A stretch of 19,042 nt of DNA, from positions 1-19,042 of the forward strand of contig JAXDLH010000368.1 of NCBI GenBank assembly GCA_034666705.1, read 5' to 3'. The DNA comes from JAXDLH01 sp034666705. Its GTDB lineage: Bacteria > Chloroflexota > UBA6077 > SHYK01. A program made the translations under genes and the position numbers. The notes under the pieces are model-generated. The model did no database searches. It had not been told where the DNA came from and worked only from the letters and a program-made list of their open reading frames with translations. Positions 9,513 through 16,597 of the stretch are shown here, one piece after another. Every line of letters begins with the position of its first letter. Position 1 is the first letter of the stretch.

Positions 9513-10685
9513 CTAGACCCTCGCCCGGTTGCGCGAGTTGGTTGCCCACTCGTGCATCTGCGTCGAATGGTTCGTGTCGATCACCGCATGGTTCGGATCG
9601 CGCATTACGCCGCGCGGCTCCTCACCCCGCTGCACCCGCTCGATCTCCGTGCGCAGCATCTCGCGAAGCATCACGATGCCTCGATCCGAGCTGGCGAGCC
9701 GCTCCGTCGAGCGGTTGGCGACCGGCCCCTGCGTCTCCCACGCCATGTGATCCTCGTATTGCACGTCCTTCATAGTGTAGTGCGCAACTGGGTACAGGCT
9801 ACCGGTGGGCTCCTTGTAGGGACCAAGATAGGTCACGGACAACTCGTCCGGCTCGTCGACCACACTGCCATCCTCGGTGGGCATGAAGTTGACGAACACG
9901 ACGTACGTATGGGTGTCATCCATTGGCACGCGGATCTGCGTGTCGTTGCCATGCCGCAGGATGTTCGGGAAGATGAGGGGATGCTCGTCGACGTGGCCGT
10001 TGCGGGAAACGCGCTTCTTCATGATGCCGATCGGCACCTCGTAGAAGTCAAAGTACTCCACCTCATCCGTACGGCCACGCGTCGAGTTGGTGATGGGGGT
10101 ACCGCCGCGTCGGGCGGTGGCAAATGCGTGCAAGATGCGGGAATGCGCCGGATCGACCGAGTTCTCCATTGGTTGCAGCCAATTGCAATCCAGGATCGGC
10201 TGCACGTAGATCTTGTGGTGCCCGTCCTTGCGCACCCAGAGATCATAGTGCGGGATCGCGGGCGCTGGCAGCGGGCCAAGATAGGCCCAGTAGAGGCCAC
10301 AGAACTTTTCGACCGGATAGGCCTGCATCTTGACGGTGAGGTGGAACATGGAGCCGGCCGGCTCGGCGGGGCACTCGAGGCACGAGCCGGCGGTGTCGTA
10401 GAGCCAGCCATGGTAGGCGCAGGCGATGCCGCGCTCCTCGACCCGGCCGTAGAGCAGCGAGGCACCCCGATGCGCACAATGGTCCTGAATGAGGCCCGCG
10501 CGGCCGCTCTTGTCCTTGAACAGGATGAGGTCCTCGCCAAGCAGGCGCACGAAGCGCGTGGGCTGCTCGTCGGTCAACTCCTGCACTGGCGCGATCGGGA
10601 ACCAGTAGCGCCGCAGCAGGTCGCCGCCCGGCGTGCCCGGACCGACCCGCGTCAGCAGCTCGTTCTCTTCCCTGGTCAGTACCAT
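9513..10685 (-). CDS. Rieske non-heme iron oxygenase alpha subunit (phthalate 4,5-dioxygenase-like), copy 1
   Basis: The protein has 390 residues from an ATG preceded by AAGGAG. Its N-terminus 'NELLTRVGPGTPGGDLLRRY' is the opening typical of phthalate 4,5-dioxygenase-like oxygenases. The Rieske [2Fe-2S] ligands are C70-x-H72 and C89-x2-H92. The mononuclear-iron site is 'NSVDPAHSRILH', with D178, H181 and H186. A ring-hydroxylating or O-demethylating catalytic domain fills the rest. Members are fed electrons by a reductase or ferredoxin; a ferredoxin lies at 16598-16798. The gene is 158 bp downstream of the solute-binding protein on the same strand and may be co-transcribed with it. Copy 2 (14014-15309) is a paralogue sharing the start and both metal sites, but it differs strongly in the substrate-binding half. 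The substrate is unknown; phthalate, vanillate-like ethers and heteroaromatics are all possible. Confidence 0.93.
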   Translation of the reverse strand: MVLTREENELLTRVGPGTPGGDLLRRYWFPIAPVQELTDEQPTRFVRLLGEDLILFKDKSGRAGLIQDHCAHRGASLLYGRVEERGIACAYHGWLYDTAGSCLECPAEPAGSMFHLTVKMQAYPVEKFCGLYWAYLGPLPAPAIPHYDLWVRKDGHHKIYVQPILDCNWLQPMENSVDPAHSRILHAFATARRGGTPITNSTRGRTDEVEYFDFYEVPIGIMKKRVSRNGHVDEHPLIFPNILRHGNDTQIRVPMDDTHTYVVFVNFMPTEDGSVVDEPDELSVTYLGPYKEPTGSLYPVAHYTMKDVQYEDHMAWETQGPVANRSTERLASSDRGIVMLREMLRTEIERVQRGEEPRGVMRDPNHAVIDTNHSTQMHEWATNSRNRARV

Positions 10686-10750
10686 TGGTTGTCTCCTTTC
10701 CGCATGCCTACGATCACCAGTTCACCGGGGCATCCCGTCCCGCGTCGGGT

Positions 10751-10769
10751 CCTTCGACAGCTCTGGACG
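10751..10769. repeat. Degenerate copy of the CCTTCGACA/CTCAGGA palindrome
   Basis: The sequence CCTTCGACAGCTCTGGACG matches CCTTCGACAAGCTCAGGACG of the palindrome at 13910-13963, apart from one missing base and one substitution. The second arm is not recognisable, so this looks like a decayed copy. Confidence 0.45.
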
Positions 10770-10792
10770 AGCGGCAGGACCAGGTTTTCCAT

Positions 10793-10822
10793 CTAGACGA
10801 GCCACGCCTAGACGAGCCACGT
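10793..10822. repeat. Two-copy 15-nt tandem repeat
   Basis: CTAGACGAGCCACG occurs at 10793-10806 and again at 10808-10821, so the unit is 15 nt. It sits between the solute-binding protein stop and the Rieske gene on the minus strand. It could be a paired operator, but two copies may equally be a slippage event. Confidence 0.6.
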
Positions 10823-10843
10823 CCGCAGGAGCTACACGCGGGC

Positions 10844-12574
10844 CTACTGGAGGTCCCACTCGTGGGCATTCCACGCCTCAGTCGTCTGCCCGGCGTCCCG
10901 GGGATTCACATTGATGAGCCGGTTGCTGATCTCTACGGGCTCGGTGTTGTACCAGAGGCCCATAACCACCACCTGATCGGTTAGGTGGTGCAAGACCTCG
11001 CCGAGCACGCTCATCCGCTGGTCGAGCGGGATCGTCGTCATGTAACGGTCGATGATCCCGTCCAATGCAGGATTCTGGTAACGGGAGCGGTTGCCACCCT
11101 GGAAGCGATTCTCAGCCATCGGCGCCATGTTGCTGGAGTAGCGCCGTAGATCGTCGATGTCGTTCGGCTGCCGCCAGACGCGGACGCCCGGATAGTTCGC
11201 GACGACCTCCCGGTCGTTGCGCTGCGCCTGGGGCAGAAGATACGACTCCGAGGCGAGGCCGAACTGCTTCCACGCGTCGGCGAGGGCGAGGTTCCCGGCA
11301 ACCTGGGCATCGTCGTCCGCTGAGGTCTGCACCTGGATATTGAGCGCCTGGCCGGCGCCGTCGCGGTATACACCGTCGGCGCCCTTCGCGTAGCCCAGCC
11401 CCTGCACGATCTGGGCGGCGCGCGCCGGGTCGTAGCCGTAGCGCACGATGCTGTTCTGCACCAGCGGGTACGCCGGATCCGAGGGCGGCAGGATCGAGTC
11501 CGCCACGGGCACGATGCCCGCCTGCAGCGTCTCGACCAATTGCTGGCGATCCAGCGCGTAGAGCAATGCGCGGCGGAGCTCGACGTTCGCAAGCAATGCG
11601 GGCTGGCTCGGATTCATGAGCTGCGGGTAGGCGGCAATCCAGTTCTTGTAGCCAACGCCGACGTGCCCCGCCTGCCATTGGTCGCGGATCTGCAGCGCCT
11701 GCGCCAGCGAGAGGTTCCGGCCGAGCGTCAACTGCACCTCGCCGGCCAGAATATTTGCAGCGAGCGTGTCGGGGCTCGGAATGAACCGCACTTCGATCTG
11801 GTCGATCTTGGGCCGGCCGAGCACGAAGCGGTCGTTTGCCTCCAGCACCACGTGGGCGCCGGTCGTCCACTCGCGGACCTTGTACGGCCCAGTCCCCACG
11901 TAGCCAGTCGTCCAGTACGGCAAGCCGGTCACGGTGTCTTTCGCTTCCGTGTACGCTTGCTCGAAGATATGCCTGGGGCGAGGCTGGATGATGCGCCGAC
12001 CGAACACCGTGTCAGCCTGGATGAATGGCTGCTTCCACGTCACGACGACCGTCCGCGCGTCGGGAGCCTGGATGCTCTCGATCAGGTCGGCCGCCGGCTC
12101 GCGGAACAACGGCAGGTCGCGGTCGCGAGCGAGCGCGGTGGAGAAGATAAGGTCGTCGGGCGTGAATGGCGTGCCGTCGTGCCACTGGGCGCCCTCGCGA
12201 ATATGCCACGTCATCTCCATCCGCCCATCCGGCAGCAGCTTCCAGAGCCCGTTCTCCAGGCTCGGGACCGCCTCAGCGAGTTGGGCGTGGAGCTTTCCCT
12301 TGTTGTCGATGACGACCATCCCGGCGTTGACGAGATCCTCCAGCGCGTCACCGCCCTGGATTGTGCCCGAGCCAGCCACCACGTCGTTCGAGCTCACCGC
12401 CTTCGGGTCGCTCATCGTCGCGGCGACGAGCCGCTTCGGAGTCGCCGGCTGGCTGGGAGCCACGCCATTGCCAGCGCCCGGGGCTACCGGTGTGCTTGCC
12501 TGGGCACAGCCAGCCAGCAGCATCCCCAGCGCTAGGAGCGTCACCACGTGTCGAGAGCGACCCCGCACGATCAT
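10844..12574 (-). CDS. ABC-type solute-binding lipoprotein, family 5 (peptide/opine/nickel type)
   Basis: The protein has 576 residues from an ATG with a weak GAGGTG site. The N-terminus is a lipoprotein signal: basic MIVRGRSRH, a hydrophobic run, then the lipobox LLAGC with acylated C23, followed by an Ala/Pro/Thr linker. The mature part has SBP_bac_5 features: 'AEAVPSLENGLWKLLPDGRM', 'MTWHIREGAQWHDGTPFTPD', 'VEFRFIPSPDT'-like wording around 'IEVRFIPSPDTLAANILAGE', and a C-terminal 'DPLNxRxxxL'-like region ending 'NAHEWDLQ'. It would bind a ligand outside the membrane and deliver it to an ABC permease. No permease or ATPase gene is in the window, so it is an orphan or the transporter lies elsewhere. 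Its position between the first Rieske gene and the first extradiol gene suggests uptake of the pathway substrate, which is inference. Family 5 proteins mostly bind peptides, but some bind aromatic or sugar ligands. Confidence 0.92.
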   Translation of the reverse strand: MIVRGRSRHVVTLLALGMLLAGCAQASTPVAPGAGNGVAPSQPATPKRLVAATMSDPKAVSSNDVVAGSGTIQGGDALEDLVNAGMVVIDNKGKLHAQLAEAVPSLENGLWKLLPDGRMEMTWHIREGAQWHDGTPFTPDDLIFSTALARDRDLPLFREPAADLIESIQAPDARTVVVTWKQPFIQADTVFGRRIIQPRPRHIFEQAYTEAKDTVTGLPYWTTGYVGTGPYKVREWTTGAHVVLEANDRFVLGRPKIDQIEVRFIPSPDTLAANILAGEVQLTLGRNLSLAQALQIRDQWQAGHVGVGYKNWIAAYPQLMNPSQPALLANVELRRALLYALDRQQLVETLQAGIVPVADSILPPSDPAYPLVQNSIVRYGYDPARAAQIVQGLGYAKGADGVYRDGAGQALNIQVQTSADDDAQVAGNLALADAWKQFGLASESYLLPQAQRNDREVVANYPGVRVWRQPNDIDDLRRYSSNMAPMAENRFQGGNRSRYQNPALDGIIDRYMTTIPLDQRMSVLGEVLHHLTDQVVVMGLWYNTEPVEISNRLINVNPRDAGQTTEAWNAHEWDLQ

Positions 12575-12611
12575 GCTTTCTGCACCTCATGCCTTCATGG
12601 CCTGTTTCGCG

Positions 12612-12640
12612 AATGTACTCTCGATACTGCACGCTGTCAA
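12612..12640 (-). promoter_or_regulatory. Predicted sigma70-type promoter for the solute-binding protein gene
   Basis: On the minus strand, consensus TTGACA (12640-12635) is followed after exactly 17 nt by TACATT (12617-12612). Transcription would start near 12605, about 30 nt before the ATG at 12574. This is the best-matching promoter in the window. Confidence 0.65.
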
Positions 12641-12760
12641 CCTGCGGAAACCGCACGTAGGCCACAACACCACGACGATCCCGGGGGGGGCAGGATGGTG
12701 AGCCACTCCCCGCCTTCGGTAGACGACGGTACCGGCCTCTCTGGAGTACGACAAGGAGAC

Positions 12761-12789
12761 TTGTCGAGCTAGGCTGAATCAGGTTTAGT
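12761..12789 (+). promoter_or_regulatory. Possible promoter for extradiol dioxygenase copy 1
   Basis: TTGTCG (12761-12766) and TTTAGT (12784-12789) are separated by 17 nt; each matches 4 of 6 consensus bases. Predicted initiation near 12796 leaves a leader of about 26 nt containing the AAAGGAG site at 12807-12813. Confidence 0.4.
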
Positions 12790-12821
12790 AGAGCAGCAGG
12801 CACGCGAAAGGAGCAGATTGC

Positions 12822-13826
12822 ATGGCGAAGATCGTTCTCGGCATGGGGACCTCCCACAGCCCGATGCTGCAACTCCCGCCAGACCAGTGGTCGTTGCGGG
12901 TCAATGCCGACCGGCAGAACTCCGAGCTGTGGTACCGGGGCAAGACTTACACCTTCCCGGAGCTCGTCGAGGAGCGTCGCGGTCAGGGCCTCGATCAGGA
13001 ATTGGGCCTGGAGAAGGCCCAGGCCCGGTACGATGCCTGCCAGAAGGCGATTGCCCACCTGGGCGAGACGCTCGACCGGGTGGCGCCCGACGTCTGCCTC
13101 ATTCTGGGTGACGACCAGCACGAGGCGTTCAGCGACGAGAACATGCCGGCGATCGGCGTGTACTGGGGACAGACGGTGGACGACGAGCCGTGGATCCCCG
13201 ACGAGCGCATGCGCAACCTCGGGCTCGGCGACCTGCCGGCGGCCAATGCGCCGCAGGGTCGCGTGAGTCATCCGACCGATGCGGCATTCGGCCGCTACAT
13301 TATCGAGTCCATGATGGAGACCGGCTTCGACGTCGCCCATTCGAACAAGATGCCGGAGGGCCGGCACCACGGCACGATCGGCCACGCCGTCAATTTCGTG
13401 TACCGGCGCTTGATGAACAACGAAGTCATTCCGAACGTCCCGATCCTGATCAACACCTACTACCCGCCGAACCAGCCGACCATGAAGCGCTGCTTCCAGT
13501 TCGGCCGGGCGCTGCGCCAGGCGATCGAGGCGTGGGACAGCGACAAGCGCGTCGCGATCATCGGCTCGGGCGGCCTCACCCACTTCGTGGTCGAGGAGGA
13601 CCTCGACCAGCACATCATCGAGGGGCTTCGCGAGAACAGCGAAGCGAAGCTCACCGATACCCCTAACAACCACTTCAACAGCGGCACGTCGGAGATTCGC
13701 AACTGGGTGGTCGTCGCCGGCGCGATGGCCGGCGACGGGCTGCACATGAACCTCGTGGACTACGTGCCCTGCTACCGCTCCGAAGCCGGCACCGGCTGCG
13801 CCATGGCCTTCGCGGAGTGGACGTGA
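12822..13826 (+). CDS. Class III extradiol ring-cleavage dioxygenase (LigB-type), copy 1
   Basis: The protein has 334 residues from an ATG with AAAGGAG 8 nt upstream. It shows the LigB-fold iron site and catalytic residues: H12 in 'GTSHSP', H100 in 'LILGDDQHE', H254 in 'GSGGLTHF' (the usual acid-base His), and E291 in 'GTSEIRNW' as the third iron ligand. The end 'YVPCYRSEAGTGCAMAFAEW' resembles the C-terminus of protocatechuate 4,5-dioxygenase beta subunits. There is no LigA-type domain and no separate alpha-subunit gene nearby, so it is probably a single-component enzyme. It would open a catecholic ring next to the two hydroxyls, using Fe(II) and O2. It is transcribed divergently from the solute-binding protein and Rieske copy 1. 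The paralogue at 15431-16417 shares all four metal/catalytic residues. Protocatechuate-, gallate- or hydroxyphthalate-type substrates are plausible but unproven. Confidence 0.92.
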   Translation: MAKIVLGMGTSHSPMLQLPPDQWSLRVNADRQNSELWYRGKTYTFPELVEERRGQGLDQELGLEKAQARYDACQKAIAHLGETLDRVAPDVCLILGDDQHEAFSDENMPAIGVYWGQTVDDEPWIPDERMRNLGLGDLPAANAPQGRVSHPTDAAFGRYIIESMMETGFDVAHSNKMPEGRHHGTIGHAVNFVYRRLMNNEVIPNVPILINTYYPPNQPTMKRCFQFGRALRQAIEAWDSDKRVAIIGSGGLTHFVVEEDLDQHIIEGLRENSEAKLTDTPNNHFNSGTSEIRNWVVVAGAMAGDGLHMNLVDYVPCYRSEAGTGCAMAFAEWT

Positions 13827-13909
13827 GGATGAGAACCTAACCCCTCGCCCGCGGCGCGGAAGCTGCTAACGCGCCGATCTCCGACGCGCCTTCGAGTGGC
13901 CCCCCCGCC

Positions 13910-13963
13910 CGTCCTGAGCCCTTCGACAAGCTCAGGACGGGCTCTGTCGAAGGGCTCAGGATG
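13910..13963. repeat. REP-like palindrome between convergent genes
   Basis: CCTGAGCCCTTCGACA (13913-13928) and its exact complement (13945-13960) form a 16-bp stem with a 16-nt loop. T-A and C-G pairs (around a G-T) extend it outward. A smaller nested hairpin CCTGAGC/GCTCAGG also forms inside the left half. It lies in the 187-bp gap between converging extradiol and Rieske genes. Similar CCTTCGACA..CTCAGG palindromes are, from memory, widespread in intergenic DNA of several bacterial groups. A terminator role in this convergent gap is possible. Confidence 0.8.
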
Positions 13964-14013
13964 CGCGGGGAGGAGAGGGCCGTTCCGGTCTTGTGGGAAG
14001 GAGGACCCCTTAT

Positions 14014-15309
14014 CTATACGCCGGCCAGCGCGGGCTCGGCGCCCGGCAGGTAACGCTGCCAGATCGTGCGCCAGTCATCCTCGTTGGCCGCCACCACGTC
14101 CAGCGCACCGACGTGCCCCAGCCGATTCTCCGCGGGCGCGCGGATTACGTGCAGCGGGTCGCGCCCCTCACGCACATCCTGGATGCCCTTGAGGAGCTGG
14201 AGGCGGGCCATCACGATCGCCTTGTCGGTCGTGCCGGTATGTTCCTGCTCGCGATCCTGAATCGGCCCGGGGCCCTCGACCGCATACGCATCGTGCGCTG
14301 CGAAGAACGGACCCAACCCGATGAAGGAGCGCGTCTGCATCTCCTCGCGATCCTGCAGGTAGCGGTTCGCCCGCTCGCGGCGCAGATGGTAGTCCAATTG
14401 CACCTCGCCGGTGTTCTGGGCGCGCCAGCGCTCCCGGTCCATCGGCGCGACGCGGTTGAAGCCGAACGTGAACTTCCAATGGTGCGTGTCGTCGATCGGC
14501 ACGTGCCAGTTGATGCCGTAGCCGGTGCCCGAGCCACCGCCGGGGAAGGCGGAGAGGTTGGGAAAGATGAAGTTGGAGATCCGCACGTACCGCTTCCCAT
14601 CGCCAGCATCACGCAGGGCGAAGATACGAAGACCAAAGTCGGTGGGCTCGACCTCGAGCGTCGGCGCCACGTCGCGCCCGAAGAGCTGGTTTGCCGAGAC
14701 GCTCGTGCCCACCGGCAGGCCTGCGCGGCGCTTCGCCGCCACGTCCTCGGTCAGGAAGCGGTGCAGGAACGAAAGGTGCACCGGATCGATGTTGCCTTCG
14801 TTCCCCTGCAGATAGTTGCAGTCGTGCCAGTACTTGTTCGCGGTGACGTGTGCCTCCGGCAATTGCAGCCACTCGTAGGCGGGAAGCTCCGGCGGCGCGC
14901 CTGGACCCATGTAGGCGAATACTGCGCCGGCAGCTTCGCGGCACGGGTAGGCGCGGTGGCGGATCCGCTCGTTGAAGGTACTGCCGGCTGGCTCGCCGGG
15001 CTGCTCCAGGCAGCGGCCGTGCACGTCGTAGAGCCACCCATGGTACAGGCAGCGGATGCCACCATCCTCGAGGCGGCCATAGCTTAAGTCTGCACCGCGG
15101 TGGGAGCAGTGCAGCCCCACGAGCCCCAGTCGACCCCGGTCGTCGCGGAAGAGCACGAGCTCCTCACCCATGATGGTGAGCGGGATGGGGGCGCCGCTCG
15201 CGAGCTCCTCGACGAGCGCCACCGGCTGCCAGAAGCAGCGTAGCAGGTCACCGCCAGGAGTCCCGGGGCCAATCCGCGTCACGAGCTCATTTTGTTCCTT
15301 GGTCAGCAT
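14014..15309 (-). CDS. Rieske non-heme iron oxygenase alpha subunit (phthalate 4,5-dioxygenase-like), copy 2
   Basis: The protein has 431 residues from an ATG preceded by GGAGGG 5 nt upstream. It opens with 'NELVTRIGPGTPGGDLLRCF'. The Rieske cluster ligands are C68-x-H70 and C87-x2-H90 in 'RCLYHGW'. The mononuclear-iron site 'GNIDPVHLSFLH' has D175, H178 and H183. It is about 40 residues longer than copy 1 and the two diverge after the iron site, which suggests different substrates. It is the last gene of a minus-strand set with the ferredoxin (16598) and extradiol dioxygenase copy 2 (15431). A 121-bp gap carrying a strong hairpin separates it from the latter. Expected reaction: O2-dependent dihydroxylation or O-demethylation of an aromatic acid, with electrons possibly from the co-encoded ferredoxin. 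No reductase or beta subunit is present, consistent with an alpha-only homotrimer. Confidence 0.93.
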   Translation of the reverse strand: MLTKEQNELVTRIGPGTPGGDLLRCFWQPVALVEELASGAPIPLTIMGEELVLFRDDRGRLGLVGLHCSHRGADLSYGRLEDGGIRCLYHGWLYDVHGRCLEQPGEPAGSTFNERIRHRAYPCREAAGAVFAYMGPGAPPELPAYEWLQLPEAHVTANKYWHDCNYLQGNEGNIDPVHLSFLHRFLTEDVAAKRRAGLPVGTSVSANQLFGRDVAPTLEVEPTDFGLRIFALRDAGDGKRYVRISNFIFPNLSAFPGGGSGTGYGINWHVPIDDTHHWKFTFGFNRVAPMDRERWRAQNTGEVQLDYHLRRERANRYLQDREEMQTRSFIGLGPFFAAHDAYAVEGPGPIQDREQEHTGTTDKAIVMARLQLLKGIQDVREGRDPLHVIRAPAENRLGHVGALDVVAANEDDWRTIWQRYLPGAEPALAGV

Positions 15310-15340
15310 GATGTCCCTCCGCAGCGATCAAAGGGTCATT

Positions 15341-15387
15341 GCAGGCATCGCGACAGGTGGACCCGGTGCACCGGTCGCGATGCCTGC
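15341..15387 (-). other. Intra-operon stem-loop between extradiol copy 2 and Rieske copy 2
   Basis: GCAGGCATCGCGAC (15341-15354) pairs perfectly with 15374-15387. An inner GGTG/CACC stem follows after one mismatch, closing a 9-nt loop. It begins 43 nt after the upstream stop (minus strand) and ends about 32 nt before the Rieske ATG. Only a weak CCCTTT follows, so partial termination or mRNA protection is more likely than full termination. Confidence 0.6.
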
Positions 15388-15430
15388 GCTTACTCGGAAT
15401 TGCCGCACTCACGCACCATCGCTCTCCTCG

Positions 15431-16417
15431 CTACTTCCAATACCCGAACGTGACGCCCTGGCCAGTGCCGGCGAGCGAGCGGTAGCATGGCACGTAGTCG
15501 AGCAACGTCATCGTCGTAGGCTCCAACGCCGCCGCGGTCGCGACCCAGTTCAAGATCTCCGGGGTGCCAGGAGAGCGATTGAGCCGCACGCGATCCAGCG
15601 AGGCCAGCACGTCGGTATTGCCCTCGACCAGCGCGTCGATCACCTCCCGGTCCAGCTCCTCGTCCAGGATCTGGTGGCTCAATCCTCCCGACGCCATGAT
15701 CGCCACACGCTTGCTGGAGGCCCACCGCTCGACGACCCGTCGCAGCGCCTGGCCAAACTCATAGCACCGGCGCGGGGTGGCCTGGTTGGGCATGTAACGG
15801 CTCAGCAGCACCGGCACGTAGGGAATCGTCGCCTCGGTATCGAAGCGCTCATACAGGAGGCTATACGCGCTATCCAGACCAGCTCCCGGCGTGGTCTGGA
15901 AGTTGGCGGCAACGTCAATGCCTTCTTCGATCAGGCCGTTCATCAGATGGCGGGCCAGGTCGCCGTCGGTCGGGAATTGCCTGGTCTCGCGCTGCGGTCG
16001 CGCTGTAGCGGCTGCAGCCGCCCCCGCTTCGCGCGCGCCCGCGGGCCGCTCGCTCTGTCCGGGCGACCGGCTCGGCGCCGAGGTCATCGGCGCCGGATCG
16101 TTCAGATGGATGCCAAATGTCGGCTGCATGACGTCGTTCGTCACCCCACCGTGCGGATTGCTGAGCACCACCACCACGTCAGGCCTGGCCTCCTGGATGA
16201 CGCCCCACAGCTCGGCCACGTCGCGCTGCACCGCATCGTACCGCTCGCGGAATCTCTCGATGGTCACCTCTTGCTCGATACCCGGTCGACGGGGCAACGA
16301 GGCGAAGTCGAAGCGCGTATCGAGCTGGTCCTTTTCGCCAAGAGCCGCCCACTTCTCGGGCGCGGAATTCATCGTTGGTCCATGCGAGCTGCCGATACCA
16401 AGCACGATCTCAGCCAC
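15431..16417 (-). CDS. Class III extradiol ring-cleavage dioxygenase (LigB-type), copy 2
   Basis: The protein has 328 residues from a GTG at 16417, preceded by GGAGGGG and 4 nt. A longer in-frame ATG at 16531 adds a Gly/Arg-rich tail with no ribosome site and is rejected; with the GTG the protein starts VAEIVLGIGSSHGP, aligned to copy 1. The iron/catalytic residues are H12, H89 in 'VLSNPHGG', H248 in 'ASGGLSHQ' and E287 in 'GTPEILNW'. The C-terminus 'YVPCYRSLAGTGQGVTFGYW' matches copy 1. Residues about 108-148 are an Ala/Ser/Pro/Arg-rich low-complexity stretch where copy 1 has an ordinary sequence of similar length. The His near residue 188 of copy 1 (in 'IGHAVNF') appears to be Ser183 here. 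Gene order ferredoxin, extradiol, Rieske suggests one pathway. The substrate is unknown, and the altered residues hint that it differs from that of copy 1. Confidence 0.9.
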   Translation of the reverse strand: MAEIVLGIGSSHGPTMNSAPEKWAALGEKDQLDTRFDFASLPRRPGIEQEVTIERFRERYDAVQRDVAELWGVIQEARPDVVVVLSNPHGGVTNDVMQPTFGIHLNDPAPMTSAPSRSPGQSERPAGAREAGAAAAATARPQRETRQFPTDGDLARHLMNGLIEEGIDVAANFQTTPGAGLDSAYSLLYERFDTEATIPYVPVLLSRYMPNQATPRRCYEFGQALRRVVERWASSKRVAIMASGGLSHQILDEELDREVIDALVEGNTDVLASLDRVRLNRSPGTPEILNWVATAAALEPTTMTLLDYVPCYRSLAGTGQGVTFGYWK

Positions 16418-16597
16418 GTTTCCCCTCCATCGCCACAATGAGCGCGTGGCGCCGCCTGTTCCAATGCTACACGCCGGCGCGCGGATTCTCGCCCAACGAG
16501 GTCCCCTGCCAGGCCCGCCGTAACCGCGCACCGCTCCCGCATACCAGCGGCAAGCCCCTCAGCAGGTCATGGCCAAGCAGGCCCGGACCGCGCCTGT

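Noticed and set aside
9552..10796. Plus-strand ORF of 414 codons opposite Rieske copy 1
   Set aside because: It is a complementary shadow of a gene with intact metal sites; no ribosome site or family motif was seen.
12681..12691. Run of eight G in the divergent gap before extradiol copy 1
   Set aside because: It is intergenic and breaks no gene. It could be an assembly length error or a slippage tract, with nothing to support phase variation.
12348..13745. Long minus-strand ORF of 465 codons opposite extradiol copy 1 and the solute-binding protein start
   Set aside because: It is antisense to two clear genes, has no recognisable motif, and its His/Arg/Val-rich composition is that of a high-GC shadow frame.
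13993..15087. Plus-strand ORF of 364 codons opposite Rieske copy 2
   Set aside because: It is a shadow frame of an intact Rieske gene, with the same composition bias.
15170..16441. Plus-strand ORF of 423 codons opposite extradiol copy 2
   Set aside because: It is a shadow frame; the opposite strand has all LigB iron ligands and a good ribosome site.
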